From positions 5,580,001 to 5,644,000 of the forward strand of contig NC_026505.1 in assembly GCF_000182925.2 (NCBI RefSeq): 64,000 bases of DNA. The letters run 5' to 3'. A model generated the notes under the pieces. It saw only the letters and a list, made by a program, of their open reading frames with translations, was not told where the DNA came from and ran no database searches. This DNA comes from Neurospora crassa OR74A. Its lineage: Eukaryota > Ascomycota > Sordariomycetes > Sordariales > Sordariaceae. This document shows, in pieces, positions 42,112 to 54,374 of this stretch; within the stretch, counting starts at the first letter, position 1, and each line of letters opens with the position of its first letter. Made by a program: the position numbers and the translations under genes.

Positions 42112-45100
42112 GGTGTCCAAGGGCTGAGGGGGGTGAGAAGATGGAGATGGTTATAGACAGAGAGAGAGGGAGACTAGAAATGGGGATGGAGATGCGAGAT
42201 GGAGAATGGAGAGGCAGAGGAAGAGGCAGAGGAAAACGGAGAATGAAAAGGAAATGGGGGGAAGTTAAGAAACGGATCCAGGTTCTGAGAGAGCAGGAAT
42301 TCCGATCCTCATCTTGAATTACGAATTTCCGTGGAGAGGTACGGGAGATTGTCATCATCCCCTTTTGTTGCCTAGTAGGAGTAGGAAGAGTCAAGTTCCT
42401 TCTTCGCAAGTGGCCAGCGACAATGAGAAAAAGCGATTATTGTTTTCTTCGGCTAAACTTGCAGTTTCCGCTTCGTACGTACAGATAGACACAGTCAAAA
42501 AGTTACAGGAGCCTATATTTATCTGAGTGACGACGGGGGCCAGCCAGTTTAGTTGTGAAGCGCGTTCGTATCTGGCTAGAGTAAATCTGGTTGGAGTGGA
42601 TGATAGACAACCATGCCCATCTTTGATTGACTTGATCGTGGACTTGGTCTAGAGAGTTCGACTTTGTTTCAATGCCACTACAGTGACCCCTTGTCTGGGT
42701 TGTAAGTAGAGGTAGGTCCCGTACGTCTAGTATACTTGGGCAGAAGCCTCATATCCAAGGTAGACTCTCATTTATCAAGCTAACAAGGTTTCCTCAGTCG
42801 TTTTGCAAAGTTGAAGAGGAAACTTGTTTGATTGTTCTGGCGGTTCAATATCAGATACATGGCTTCGGAGGCAGTAGTGGCCAACTCGAAAGACTGATGG
42901 GAATAAAATGACCGAACTGTCGTAGCGGCAGTTATTTTGAGCATAACTCGGGTAAGATATCATCGGACCCTGATTCATGGTGATACAAACCTCAGCCGCG
43001 CGGGCTTGTATTATGTTGGGAATATCACTTAGTTCGATCGTAGAACCAACCAAGTTCACCAACCAAGTGAACAATTTGCATTTTCCCACCGTGCAATCTG
43101 TCAGTCCGCTTGAACCGTCCCTGGTCTCATCGGGGCCGACTTTCCCTTTGTACCCTTCGCGCCTGTTTCATCCTGGAGGAATTCTTGGTTGGCCAATCCA
43201 GAATTATACTCTGTTCCAAAGATATGTTTTTGTTAACATGGAAATATCAAACAAAACGAGCCGCAAATTGGAGAGTGGGACCAAGTTGCGGTTTAACTCA
43301 TTTGCGGGGGATGTGAGGCTCTGTTGGCTTGGCTGGCTGGGAAGGTGAGTTGTCGCCGGCAGGTGCCACGCAGACAGTGCAGTGGTGTAACGCTGGTGGT
43401 CCGTGATCCGAACTACGATCCATCTCTGATTGGCTGTTCTATGATAGATGGAAAGGTACGTACCTCGTCAACTAGTGTCAGTACTAGTAGTGTAGTGTAC
43501 CGTACCATAACGTCCGTGTATCAGGCCCGCTACCCTGAGTGGTCGTAGGAATGAACCGAACGCGGACGGTCCAATACCGCTTATGTCGTTGCTTACAAAA
43601 TTGTGAAAGAAGTATATCCAAGTGTAATGTACCTACCGTGAACTTGCTCGGTTTATTCTTACGACCATTCGCCTGCGTCAAGCCCACAGGGCGAGTGGCT
43701 CGGTCCTCCAGATTCCGAGTCCCTGAAATTCCAGGAATGAGGGGAAACATCTAAGGGACCAAAGGGTTGACCCAAAGGAGAAAAAAAGGGGTGATGGTAA
43801 ATACTTTGTGGAATGTGGTGTATGAAGTTTACGTCGTTGTGGGCACGCGTCATCGACAAATGGAAGCTCAGGACAGCCCCGTCAGGTGGTGTGAAAAACA
43901 GTCCGGACACACTTGTACCAAACCAGCCCGACCCCGCGAGTATCCGGACCTTTTTTTCACGCCACCTGCTCGTGTACCTGAAAGTAAGGGGAACAGACCG
44001 GAGAGACAAGCGGATTGGGTACTCCCATTCTGTCTTGTGGGAGTTGATTGGCAAAGTTGCCGCATTCCATCAAGTTGAGACAGATGCTCCAGGTGGAACA
44101 GTCGGGTGCTGGCTGGGGAAGTATCGTCCGAGTATTCGACAAACCCGAGAATTGATATAGTCGCTGTTCTGAATAACCACGGACATCAGCACAAACTTTA
44201 GTTCGTAGTGTACACGTGCAAGAAAACTGTCTTATAGTTTGAACCTCTCCGTCGTCATCGATGTTGCCAAAATGTGGATCCAAAACGGCTTCTCGAATGG
44301 ACTCGTTCTCCAATTGGCGGGCAGGCCAAATGATCCTGGCAAAGCTGCCACGAACGGTTCGTCTGATTGGTCTGGGCCAGACAATCATGGTTCCCCCGTC
44401 GACAGAGGAAGGCAGATCTGGTAACTGCCGCCTATCACCGAGATCTCATTTTCTGAAAACTGGAAAGAGTAAAAGGAATCAACGGACGTGGATCGGAAGA
44501 CCAGACCCAGACGACCTGACTGACGGCTTTTTTGTTGACCTCGTGACATTTGGTAGTGCAGTATCTTACTGCCCTCCTTATTCACGCTTTTGCTACCGGC
44601 ACAACTGACTGGGGCGGTGAAGTTCTGCAGTTCGTCCCACAGGGTTGAAGATCCCGCCACACCACAAGAGATCCCGTCTGTCTGTCTCTGCCTGATGCGG
44701 CAAGGGTCTGAGGCGTGAATGCATCCATGGTATATATTGGGCAAAAGGAATGGATCATAAGTATTCTCCCTTTCAAAACACCCTCCTTCTGTGAGTGAAA
44801 TCTGATTTCGATGCCGCGGAAAGAGCAAGCATAAGTCCAGTGAGGTCACAGTGCAATATCGAGCTAAGGCAGGCACGCTGGCAGGCCAGGGCACTGGTAC
44901 CCTTGCCACTCTCTCACTGGCGCGCACCCTGCGTAATGGAAAAGTGGACGAACGCACCTGCCCCTGCACAACGCGTACAAATTGGCACGAGCAGTTGGCA
45001 GCATGTACACAGTAGCAGTGAGGTGCGCCCCAGTGTGACTACAGTAGTACGCAGTAAACAATCCCGCCGGCCAGGGCTGCAGAAGAATCCTATTACATAA

Positions 45101-46113
45101 GTTCCCTGTCGCTGGCCCTTTCTTGTGCGCCCATTCACTGCCTGTACAACCTTCGTACGATACGTCCCCCATCGACCTTGACAAAGTTCTCCATATCCAA
45201 CCCTTGGCACTTCCCCTCAGTCTCGGATTTCCGATCCATTCTCATCCCATCCCTTACAGCACTCTGGTATTCCTCAGCGAGTTCCAAACGGCGATCACTT
45301 GTCCATTGTTGCCGATTTAGACATAGCATTTAAACTCCCTCCATTGTTTGCGTCAGCGCCCGCGTACCCCACCCCTAGGTAGCGACCGCAAACCCTCCCC
45401 GCCGCCCATACCAAATACCGACGGGAATTACATACAGTACGACGGCCTGTGATAGCGCGCGGAACCCGTCTCCAACCACACTCATCAACACTCCGGAACA
45501 CTGGTGGGAGTGAGGCATCACCAACTCAATCGACAAACCGAGGCTGCCTGTGCTGGTGGTCAAGTGTGTGCGCGCAGCACCTGCGCAGTTGCCCCGATCG
45601 GCCTCTTGGCCGCAAGAGTGCAACTTTCCAAAGTTGGCGACATGCACATTGCAAGCCGCTAGGTGCAGGAAGGAGCTTTGGACTGCAACTACCTAGGCGC
45701 CCCCGCAAACTGAGGTGAAAGGAGGAGAACAGAATCTAGAGCAGCACTGGAGGAAGGAGCGAAAAGACATCGGGAGCACTTTCTGCCTCGAAGATGCCAG
45801 ACTTGGTCTGGGAATGAACCGGTCTCGCCTCTCGACATCTGACGTGTTCCTGTGACAATTCCCGTCGGTTTGCTCAGCTTCTTCCCATCTCGGTTTCACT
45901 GCTTTTTCTCAACTTCTCGATTTATGCTGCTACCTGGCCATTCAACGGCTCTTTTACTTCACGACATCACGCCGCCTTTTCATTAGGTTATCGGAGTCTG
46001 GAGTTCCAGGTTGATCACTCAGCCTTCCCTTTTACGACTGTCCTCCAAACGGGCTCCTATCACCTCGCACAAACAACAACAAAGACAGACAGACATTGAC
46101 TGCTGTCCAAGAT
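42112..46113. other. 4-kb gene-free block, med1 / wee1
   Basis: The longest gene-free stretch. Frames of 90-194 codons occur on both strands (for example 44385-44969, -) but have no recognisable motifs and overlap each other. The block contains two GTACGTAC palindromes (42475 and 43456), several CCTAGGT motifs and no transposon ends. It may hold a long wee1 promoter or 5' leader. Confidence 0.5.
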
Positions 46114-49100
46114 ATGTCATATCCGAATGGGAGTGGGGGTACGCTTACCCTACCCTCGCCGACACACATCCATTCCGTTCGATCTTTACGAAAGGCCATT
46201 GCACGATCGCCCTCCAGGGCTCGCCAAGCTTCGACTACACCAGCCGGTTCACCACAGTCCCTCTCCTCACTCGCCGTTTCACTCTCGCAACGACCTTTGG
46301 GTGAAGGTTCTACTCCGCTCAAGCCTAGCGAGCGTCTCTCGACCCGTTCATTGAGACCTGCTAGACCGGTCAACAGGCCGTTATCCAGGTCACGAATGTC
46401 GCAAAAGAGTCCCCTCAGAAGGTGCTTTGGCTCCCACAGGGACTCGGGCAACCCTATCCCACCATCCGTCTCGGCTCCTGAAGCCCGTCCCCGCTGCGGA
46501 AGCCCTTCCTCGCGCAGCCCTAGCCCGATAGCAAGCCCCGTGGCAAGCCCTGTCCACCATACCGAGGTGACACTGATCATGGACCACGCTACTTTGGAAA
46601 GCCCGCTCCCCAAGCGGCGCAGTCTGGGTCTCAGGGCTGACCTCCTCGATGACCCTCCAGCGACATCGCACCCATTCGACACCGATGACGATGCGCCCAA
46701 AGGATACGAACTGCGGTCGTCCACTCGCCGTACCACCCCGCCTCAGGATTCCGTGGCCTCGCCTGACATTTCGAGCCTACCCAAACGAACGACCTCTCTC
46801 CGTAAGAGCACCTTACAGCAACGCCATGATGATCAACGCATTTCGTTGGGTCGGCGTGTCGGAGAGAAACAGCTTAACCAGGCATCAAAAGCTGCTGCCC
46901 CTGCTACTAGCACAACCCGGACCAGGCCGAGGCTATCCCTCGATCAATATCTTCCGCCTGATGACCGCGGCAGCCCCTTTACTCAGGCGCCTTTGCCAAG
47001 CGCCTCGGTTCATCCTCTTCCTCGGCCGCCAGCCCAGCGTCACCCCTTGTCCCGGACCATCACACAGTCTTCATCCGGCTCTAGCCTCCCTGATGAGTCC
47101 CCCACGCATCCTCCTGTGAGCTTGGGCGAAAAGCCCAGAGTACCTTTGAACTTCTCAAGATCACTGCCTTTGGGAGCTCGCCCCCTAGGTGCAAAGATTC
47201 CACCGCCCGTGGCTACACCAAAATACAAGCGAGCCAAGCCATTCCAGGCTGCCTTTATGTCAACGGGACTGGTGTCCAAGATGAACCGAAACCCCGAGGC
47301 TGGCCCGCCCAAGCGTCCTGGAGATAATTCCGATATTATGCCCGACACTCCTTGCAAGAAGCAGCCTTATGACTCTTCAACGTTTCCTCCAAAACCGCTG
47401 GGAAGTGCCAGACGCCCCAGATTGTCTTTTGGCACTGCAACTACTCCTCTTCCTGATGCTTCGAGCACGCCGCGCGGCAGCCCTTTTGCTCCCCAGGACC
47501 GATCCGCGAGTCTGTTCTTCAAGCAAATTCGTGGAAACAACCTTCGAAGAGCAAGTCTGTTGAGTTTCGAGGGCGAGGATGCAGGAGACTCACCTGAGTC
47601 CGATGATTTTCCCCCGCCAACACCGACTAAGAGTCTTTTCAAGTCACAATCAACGCCAGCACACCCGCAACAGGCACAAATGACCCCCACTGCCACACGG
47701 TTCACGCATTCTGCGTCTGCTTTCGGTATTGGCAAGGAGCACAGCACTCCGAGTTCAAGCTTCGGATTTACAAGTCCACTAGGTCGACACAGCAACGGGC
47801 AGACAGATCATCCCACCACGCGTCCCACCACGGCTGACGGTGAGCCTCTCCCAGTCGGCATCAAAGACTCACCGCGGATGAGCCAGTCTCTCCCCTCCTT
47901 TACCATGCGCCGCGGACGTGGCAACTCCTTCACCACTCCTGCCCCCGTCAAGACCAACCCCACCATAGTGGAAGCCTCAGAAAAGCATACACCTGATTCA
48001 GCCAGCCCAGTAAATCCAAGGAATCCTAAGACACCCTCGGAAAGTATGGGCCCGCCTGACGGAAATTTTCTGACCATCTCAAATGCTCGCAAAGGCAATA
48101 TCAAGTTTGCTCGGTCGCCGTCGACACCTACAACACTCGTCGGCCCAGGACTTCCGTCAGCAACACCTGAAGGCCAGCCACTTACCAAGGGGCAGAACCG
48201 TCGAATCAGCTCTACGCCCCAAAACGTGAATGCTCCTAGCAGTGTCGATGAAGCACTGTATAGTCGCTTCGACAAAGCTGAGGTGATTGGGGGTGGAGCC
48301 TTTTCGCAAGTGTATCGTGTTGTTCAACGCTCCACAATGGCTTCCTTTTCGTCATTTACATCAACTCCCGGCAGACATACGCCCGAGGTAGAGAAGGTCT
48401 TTGCCGTCAAGAAAATCGCTTTCTCTGGCCATGGTGAGAAGCAACGCGAAAGCAAGATGCGCGAGGTCAACGTCTTGAAGGCCCTGAGTACTTCCGACAA
48501 GATCGTGCACTATGTCGACAGCTGGGAGCAAAACGGATGTCTATACATCCAGACTGAGTATTGCACCGAAGGCAGTCTTGACGCATTCCTCAGAGAGGTT
48601 GGGCAAAACGGCAGGATGGATGATTTCCGCATCTGGAAGACATTGCTTGAACTAAGTCAGGTAGGCTAAACTGGTTTCGAATCCCCAACAATGGCTTGCT
48701 AACTGATTAACTTGCAGGGTCTTTCCGCCATTCACGGCGCTGGCTTCATTCACCTGGATCTGAAACCTGCCAATATCTTCATCGGGTTCGACGGCTATCT
48801 CAAGATCGGCGACTTTGGATTCGCAGTCCCATGGCCGGCCCCCAAAGGGGTCGAAGGCGAAGGTGACCGAGAGTACATTGGTCCTGAGATCTTGTTGGGA
48901 CAGTACGACAAGCCAGCCGATATCTTTGCTCTTGGACTTATCATCTTAGAGATTGCTTGCAATGTCTATCTTCCCGACAACGGTCCAACTTGGCAGGCCC
49001 TTCGGAATGGCGATCTGACGGTTGTGCCTAGTCTTACCTCGAGTGATGGTGGTGGTATCGTTCGGGATGCACAGATTGCCACCGATGATGGCGATCTCTC

Positions 49101-49404
49101 TGCCTTCAGCTCAGTCACATATGACCCGAGCAACTTGTTTGGTGCGCAAAAGAGAAGCGAGCTCCAGGAACCCCCAAGGTTCATGATGGATGCCAATGAT
49201 CCGCACTCACTAGACAGCGTTGTCCGGTGGATGATCCAGCCTGAGCCTGCGAATCGACCTACGGCCGAGGCTCTCCTGAAGGTAGAGTCCGTTGACTGGG
49301 TTGCTTGCCGCAGGACCGCCGGAGCAACGGTGTACGAAGGCAACTGGGGCTTGGAGACCGCTTCGACCACGGAACAGTTCGACACGACGATGACTGACGT
49401 TTGA
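46114..49404 (+). CDS. wee1: Wee1-type protein kinase (mitotic inhibitor, CDK tyrosine kinase)
   Basis: Exons 46114-48660 and 48718-49404 encode 1077 residues. Wee1 phosphorylates the inhibitory Tyr15 of Cdk1 and delays mitosis. The first ~710 residues are disordered, Ser/Pro-rich and full of SP/TP sites (for example SPSRARQASTTPAGSPQS), as expected of a CDK-regulated regulator. The kinase domain (about 715-1050) has the glycine loop GGGAFSQVY (about 726), the VAIK-type Lys in FAVKKIAF (about 766), the Wee1-style catalytic loop HLDLKPANIFI (about 861), KIGDFGFA, GDREYIGPEIL replacing the usual APE motif, and ADIFALGLIILEIA. The intron falls just before the catalytic loop. The ATG at 46114 follows an upstream TTG in frame. 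The kinase-domain signatures separate it from other Ser/Thr kinases. Confidence 0.94.
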
Positions 49405-50685
49405 ACAAGCATCTTGGAAAATTCATCACCTTGCATCCCGGGTGGATATCGTCTTGCCGGAGAGGGGTCGGTTGTCTTGCACCGACCCTTCACCAGAAGT
49501 ATATATGTGCCTAGGTTTTGTCGGTCGGATATGTTGGCTGGATATCCACCACGGATAGGATTTCGAATCATTTGGGGCCCATTGTATGAGCTCTGGGATA
49601 CCATATCCTTTGTATGGGATTGCTACATTGCGACAAAGTTCCTTTCCGATCTGAACACCATTCGATAACCGTTTGGAACAGCGGTCGGTTGTCTTTCGAT
49701 TGTTCACAGAGTTTAGTGGCATAGTCCGCTTCGGGCTGTGGAATCAAGGTTACTCCGAACCATTTCTCTATTCTCGCCCTCAACATTTCCTACTATTTTC
49801 CGTTATGGGCATTCAATTGGAATGCTAAGCGACCACTTTTAGAAGCCTTGGCCATCTGCTCGCTTAGCTGTATCGGCAAAGCCAGTGGCAAGACTGCAAC
49901 TTAATTTCGCATGGGACAAATTAGGATCAGTCATATTTTCTGCATTTTTCTGCTACGGCTGGTTTCATTGTTATGGGTACCACAACTGGATCTTTTCTCA
50001 TGCATACATCGGCGTTTGTGGCAAAGGCGGGCGATGCATTACTATAAGGGAAATGGGATGTAGAGACACCACAAGTTTCTGGCGTTTTGCGCTTCATAAC
50101 TACTGTTTGCTTTACTTTGGGAGAAGGGCATATTGTCTTGTATTTCATTACGCGTATAGACGTACGTGTGTATGGACTAAAGCTGTGAGATGTAGCATTG
50201 TCTATCTATTGTTTTGAGGGAAGGAAAGGACAGTTGAATGACTGTATTTGAAAGAGGCGGTGGGTGTTTTACACGCATCAGATGGAAGATTGGTTGGTTG
50301 CTCTCGCCTTGTTGGCGTGGTAACGATGGGACAAGCGTATCACAAAATAGGGAAAGTTACATTATGATGTTATGAAGGAATGATACGACACTATAGTAGA
50401 TAGGTGGAGGCAAATACGATTGCTGATAATGCCAGTTTTTGGTTTCATCACTTGGGGTTCTATTTCGCTTGAACCGAAAGAAAATATGACACTATGCCAT
50501 CCACAATACGTAACAAGCGTACAAGATGATATACCCAACGCCTCCACTCCGGCTCTAATCAAGCCCTTTTTACACAAAGTTCATAAGCGACCCAAACAAA
50601 TCCCAACCGTGTAATCTTCCCAGGTCCTTCACGAAAAGCATGATTTCATATCTCTCCACATACCTCAAAAAGTCATCAGAACCTC
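49405..50685. other. convergent intergenic region, wee1 / mcm2
   Basis: 1.28 kb between two stop codons. Only short, overlapping, unconvincing frames occur. It presumably holds long 3' UTRs. Confidence 0.55.
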
Positions 50686-51023
50686 TCAAGCAGCAGCGCT
50701 CACACCCCTCCTAGCACCGCCCCTCCTCCCCTGAGAGGTGCCGCTCCCAGAGCCATTATTACCAGTACCAGGCCTGTTAAGCGTGTACTTGGCAAAAGCC
50801 CTGGCAAGCGCCTTCTTGCAGCTGACCTTTTGCGAGCCAACAAAGGACTCGACGGTCACGGCGATAGCGCGGTCAATGTCCTGGGCGGAGCAGTACTCGG
50901 AAAGGCGCATGCGGCAGAAGGCTTCGGAGATGCGGATGATGGCTTCCAAGTGACGGACCTAAGGTGGTGGTGGGTGAGGTTAGCAGTTGTTATTGTGTTG
51001 TATTTTGTGACGGAGGAAGAAAG

Positions 51024-51075
<52 letters not shown>

Positions 51076-53559
51076 AAAAAGGAAAGAGGGAAGAACTTAC
51101 AGTAATAGGATAAGCCCCCGTCGCCAAACTCTCCCTTCTCATATCCGCAAACAGCCTCGCCACCTTATCCTCATCCATGTGATACAACTTTGGCTGGCAC
51201 CGCTCTCGGGCATAAAGGATATACTTCCTCAACAGCTCTTGTGGGATTTCGCCCTCTTTTTTACGGCCGTGTTCACCAGTTTGTTGGGTTTCCGCAGCAG
51301 CTTGGGTATCGTGTTCAACCTCCATGGAGTCACCACCGCTAGCGTCCTGCGTGTTGTTGTTCATCAACGGATGACTCCTCGAATGCGACCCGACAATGAA
51401 GCGCGCCAGCCGCTCATCTTCTTCAGGCTCGACTGTGTCGCGCACGACGCAAAGGATGTCGAAACGAGACAGAATCGGCTCGGTAAGCTCCACGTTGGCA
51501 GAAAAGGGAATGGTAGAGTTGTACCGCCCGCCAATAGGGTTAGCAGCGGCGATGATTCCGCACCGGGCTTGCAGGGTCGTGACGATACCGGCTTTGGAGA
51601 TAGAGATGGTCTGCTGCTCCATGGCTTCGTGGATGGACGTGCGGTCCTGGTCGTTCATCTTGTCGAACTCGTCGATCAGGCAGGTGCCCTTGTCGGCGAG
51701 GACGAGGGCGCCGCCCTCGAGAGTCCATTCGGACGTGAGCGGGTCGCGCCGGACGGAAGCCGTCAGACCGACGGCGGAAGCACCCTGGCCGGTGGCGAAG
51801 ACGGCGCGGTGGGCCGTCTTTTCGGCGTACTTGAGTACTTGTGATTTGGCGGTACCGGGGTCGCCGAGGAGCAGCACGTTGATGTCACCGCGGATGTGGT
51901 GGGCGCCGACTTGCTTGGCGACGCCGCCGAAGAGGGAGAGGGCGACGGCGGTCTTGATGTCGGTGTGTCCGTAGATGGAAGGGGCGACGGAGTTGATGAT
52001 CTTGTCGACAATGTGCGGGTCGCGCGAGAGACGGCGAATCTCGTGCTCGTCTTCCTCGGTCATGCGGAAGCCGGCGAGCTGGTCGTGGGATTTGACAATG
52101 TTGTTGGCTTCGAGGATGGTGGCGAAGACGGGGAAGCCGTTGCGGTTGTTGAGCTGCGCGTCGTAGTTGTTGCGGTAGATGCCCGTTACTTCGATCTCCT
52201 CGCCCGGCTTGGCCTTGTCGATCAGGTCCCAGAGGAGAATGACCTCGCGGTGACGGGGCAGACGACCGGCGGGAACGGTGCCGGGGGATTCTTGGAGGGT
52301 GAGCTTTTGGTAGTTGCGGTAGACGGTCTTCTCGGAGTTAAGGGTGAAGGGGCCACGAGACTGGCAGGACTGGCAGTAAGAGATCTTGACTTCGACGTTG
52401 GACTCTTGCTGGAAGGGACCGAGAGTGACGCCGCACTTGGTGCAGTCGAACTTGACATACTTGAGCTGGGGGAAGACACCGGTGCGGCGGGTGACGACAC
52501 CGCTCACGCGCACAAGACAGTTGAGGTGCGACTGGCGGAGCTGACGGAGGGTATAATGGATAGGAAGGTCGAAGATACGGACGTGGATCTCGGCGTGAAT
52601 GCGCTCGTAGTCGGGGTAATGGAGAAGGACGACTTCCATGGCAACCTCGTCGAAGAGCTTGAGCATCTCGGTTGGCGCATTGGCGAGGAAGTATGCGAGA
52701 ATGGCCTTGGCTGTAGCGAGGTGCTCGTAGGAGACCTCGAGAGACTCGGCGTTGATCTCACCAAGAGTACGGATGCGGTTGCCGTAGACGGACGAACCGC
52801 TCTCGTCGGTGTATTCTGTGAGGAAAGCCTTGAACTCTCTGCGGATGGTCTTTTGTACAGCCGGGACTGAGATCCATTCGCTCAAAGTGGCAGCCTTGAC
52901 ATCCATCAGGGCCTCGAGGGGAAGTTCCGAGTCCATAATGTCGCCATCCATATCGACATCGGGGTCTTCATTGTAGCGGATTCTTCGGCGGCGTTCCAGG
53001 TTGGTAAGGTCGATATCACCATCGTCGTCATCACCAGGAAGATACGTGGTGCCCATTCCCATCCTCACTTGACGGTCTCTCTGGGCCAACTTGGCTTCAA
53101 GACGGCGCCTTGCGGCGGGGTCGAGGGCCTCATACTCGTCATCGTCGATGTCAATTCCTTCGTAGGCGTCGTTTTCGTCTCGTTCCCTATAATCGCGCTC
53201 GAAGCCTTCGCGGAACAAATCTACATCGTCTTCGGCCAACTCGTCGAGGTCGTCAATGTCGTCTTCGATTTCAGCGGCGACGTCTTCCTCGATGTCGTCG
53301 TCCTCATCTGCGCCATGGGCAACTGGGAAGGCGGGAGGAGAAGAGGGCATGACAGGGCTCGAAGCGCGGGGAAGCGAGGAAGCACCATCGTGATCGTTAC
53401 GCGCACGCTTGCGAGTGGCCCTGGGAACGGCGCCACGGTTGGCAGAGGACGGGTTGTCGCGAAGCGGGGAACTGGTATTGGAGAGTTTCCGTTAATTCAC
53501 TGTTTACTTGCGAAGAGAAGCCGTGACAGACGAAAGAGCAAGAGGCACACATACCTCAT
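50686..53559 (-). CDS. mcm2: DNA replication licensing factor Mcm2
   Basis: Exons 53559-53555, 53471-51101 and 50958-50686 encode 882 residues. Mcm2 is a subunit of the Mcm2-7 helicase loaded at origins. The acidic, disordered N-terminus (AAEIEDDIDDLDELAEDD) is typical of Mcm2 and binds histones in this family. A zinc finger has CTKCG and CQSC (about residues 335-370). The AAA+ core has Walker A GDPGTAKSQ, Walker B CLIDEFDKMND, sensor 1 IIAAANPIGG and the arginine finger LSRFDILCVV. The C-terminal part continues in exon 3 (HLEAIIRISEAFCRMRLSEY). The first coding exon is only five nucleotides (ATGAG), joined to TTCC to give MSSPLRDNPSS. Intron 2 (50959-51100) contains a 50-nt T run on the coding strand. 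It is transcribed divergently from the UBR7-like gene. Confidence 0.96.
51024..51073. repeat. A50/T50 homopolymer in mcm2 intron 2
   Basis: Fifty consecutive A on the plus strand (T on the mcm2 coding strand) inside the 142-bp intron between the GTAAGT donor and the acceptor. It is likely unstable in length. Confidence 0.95.
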
Positions 53560-54374
53560 GATTGCGACTTGGCTGAGGGTATCTCAGAGGACTGTAGCCA
53601 GCTACAGATGGAAGAAACAAGAGAGTGGAGGATGCTGGCCTAGTTGTTACTATGGAGAATGAATGCCAGCCAGAAAGAGGATATGTTGCGGGGTGAGACA
53701 GAGAGAGAGAAGGGGGGGGGGGGGGGGAGGGGAATGGAGACAAACAGCGTCGAGGAACCACTGAATGAATGTTGCCCTTCGTTGCGGCGACCTTGTCCCT
53801 GCTTTTTTCTCGCGTTGCAGTCCAGGGAAGACGCGCCAGACGTGATGCGCTAAGCCGGATAAGGGCGGTCGCGTTAAGTGGTTGCTGAGGTTTAATGGGC
53901 TTGGCAATGCGTACCGGACCCACTTGGTGCTGCTCTTACACGCCAATTCGACTCGTCGAGATTCCCAAAAAGTCACAAAAGCTCAAAGTCCAGTGAACAA
54001 TGACGAGCAAAGCATGAGCTATAAGGTGCTACATACTACAGGGCCATGTTATTGATCGGATCACGTTCAAATAGGTTTCCTTGAACCCAATTCCAATCTG
54101 TGCTGCTTGGACATATAGACCACAGTGCCTTACACCAAACCAAGGGTACATTGCAAGCTCGGTCCTTCTCCCCACGCTTCCACCAACGCGCCCTCCTCCT
54201 CCTCCTCCCCCTCCTCCTCCTCCTCTTCGCGCCCCAGCAATTGTTTTTTGTTTTAAAGACTTCCGGACAGAACCCATCTTTCGTGATCCAGCACCATCTC
54301 GAGGCATTTGTCTTATCAACAATTTTGATAGACCACCGACCATCCAAGATTGACCGTGAAAGCATCCATCACCC
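53560..54374. other. divergent promoter region, mcm2 / UBR7-like
   Basis: 815 bp shared by two divergent genes. It contains (GA)n followed by a G16 tract (53712-53727), ACGCG-type sites (for example at about 53829) that resemble the core of the MCB element used by G1/S genes, and a CTC-repeat stretch in the UBR7-like leader (about 54190-54230). Confidence 0.55.
53712..53727. repeat. G16 homopolymer tract
   Basis: Sixteen consecutive G after a GA repeat, about 150 bp upstream of the mcm2 start codon. Poly-G/poly-C tracts can exclude nucleosomes or form G-quadruplexes. Confidence 0.95.

Noticed and set aside
44385-44969. 194-codon minus-strand frame in the 4-kb block
   Set aside because: No domain, no splice support, and overlapping frames on both strands. 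It could be revisited with RNA data.
48661-48717. tRNA-like GGTTTCGAATCCCC in the wee1 intron
   Set aside because: It resembles a B box, but there is no D arm, anticodon arm or acceptor pairing around it, and it sits in a 57-bp intron.
51896-52870. 324-codon plus-strand frame antisense to mcm2
   Set aside because: It is a GC-skew shadow of the Mcm2 exon with repetitive Gly/Val/Asp/Glu content. The minus strand carries an unmistakable Mcm2.
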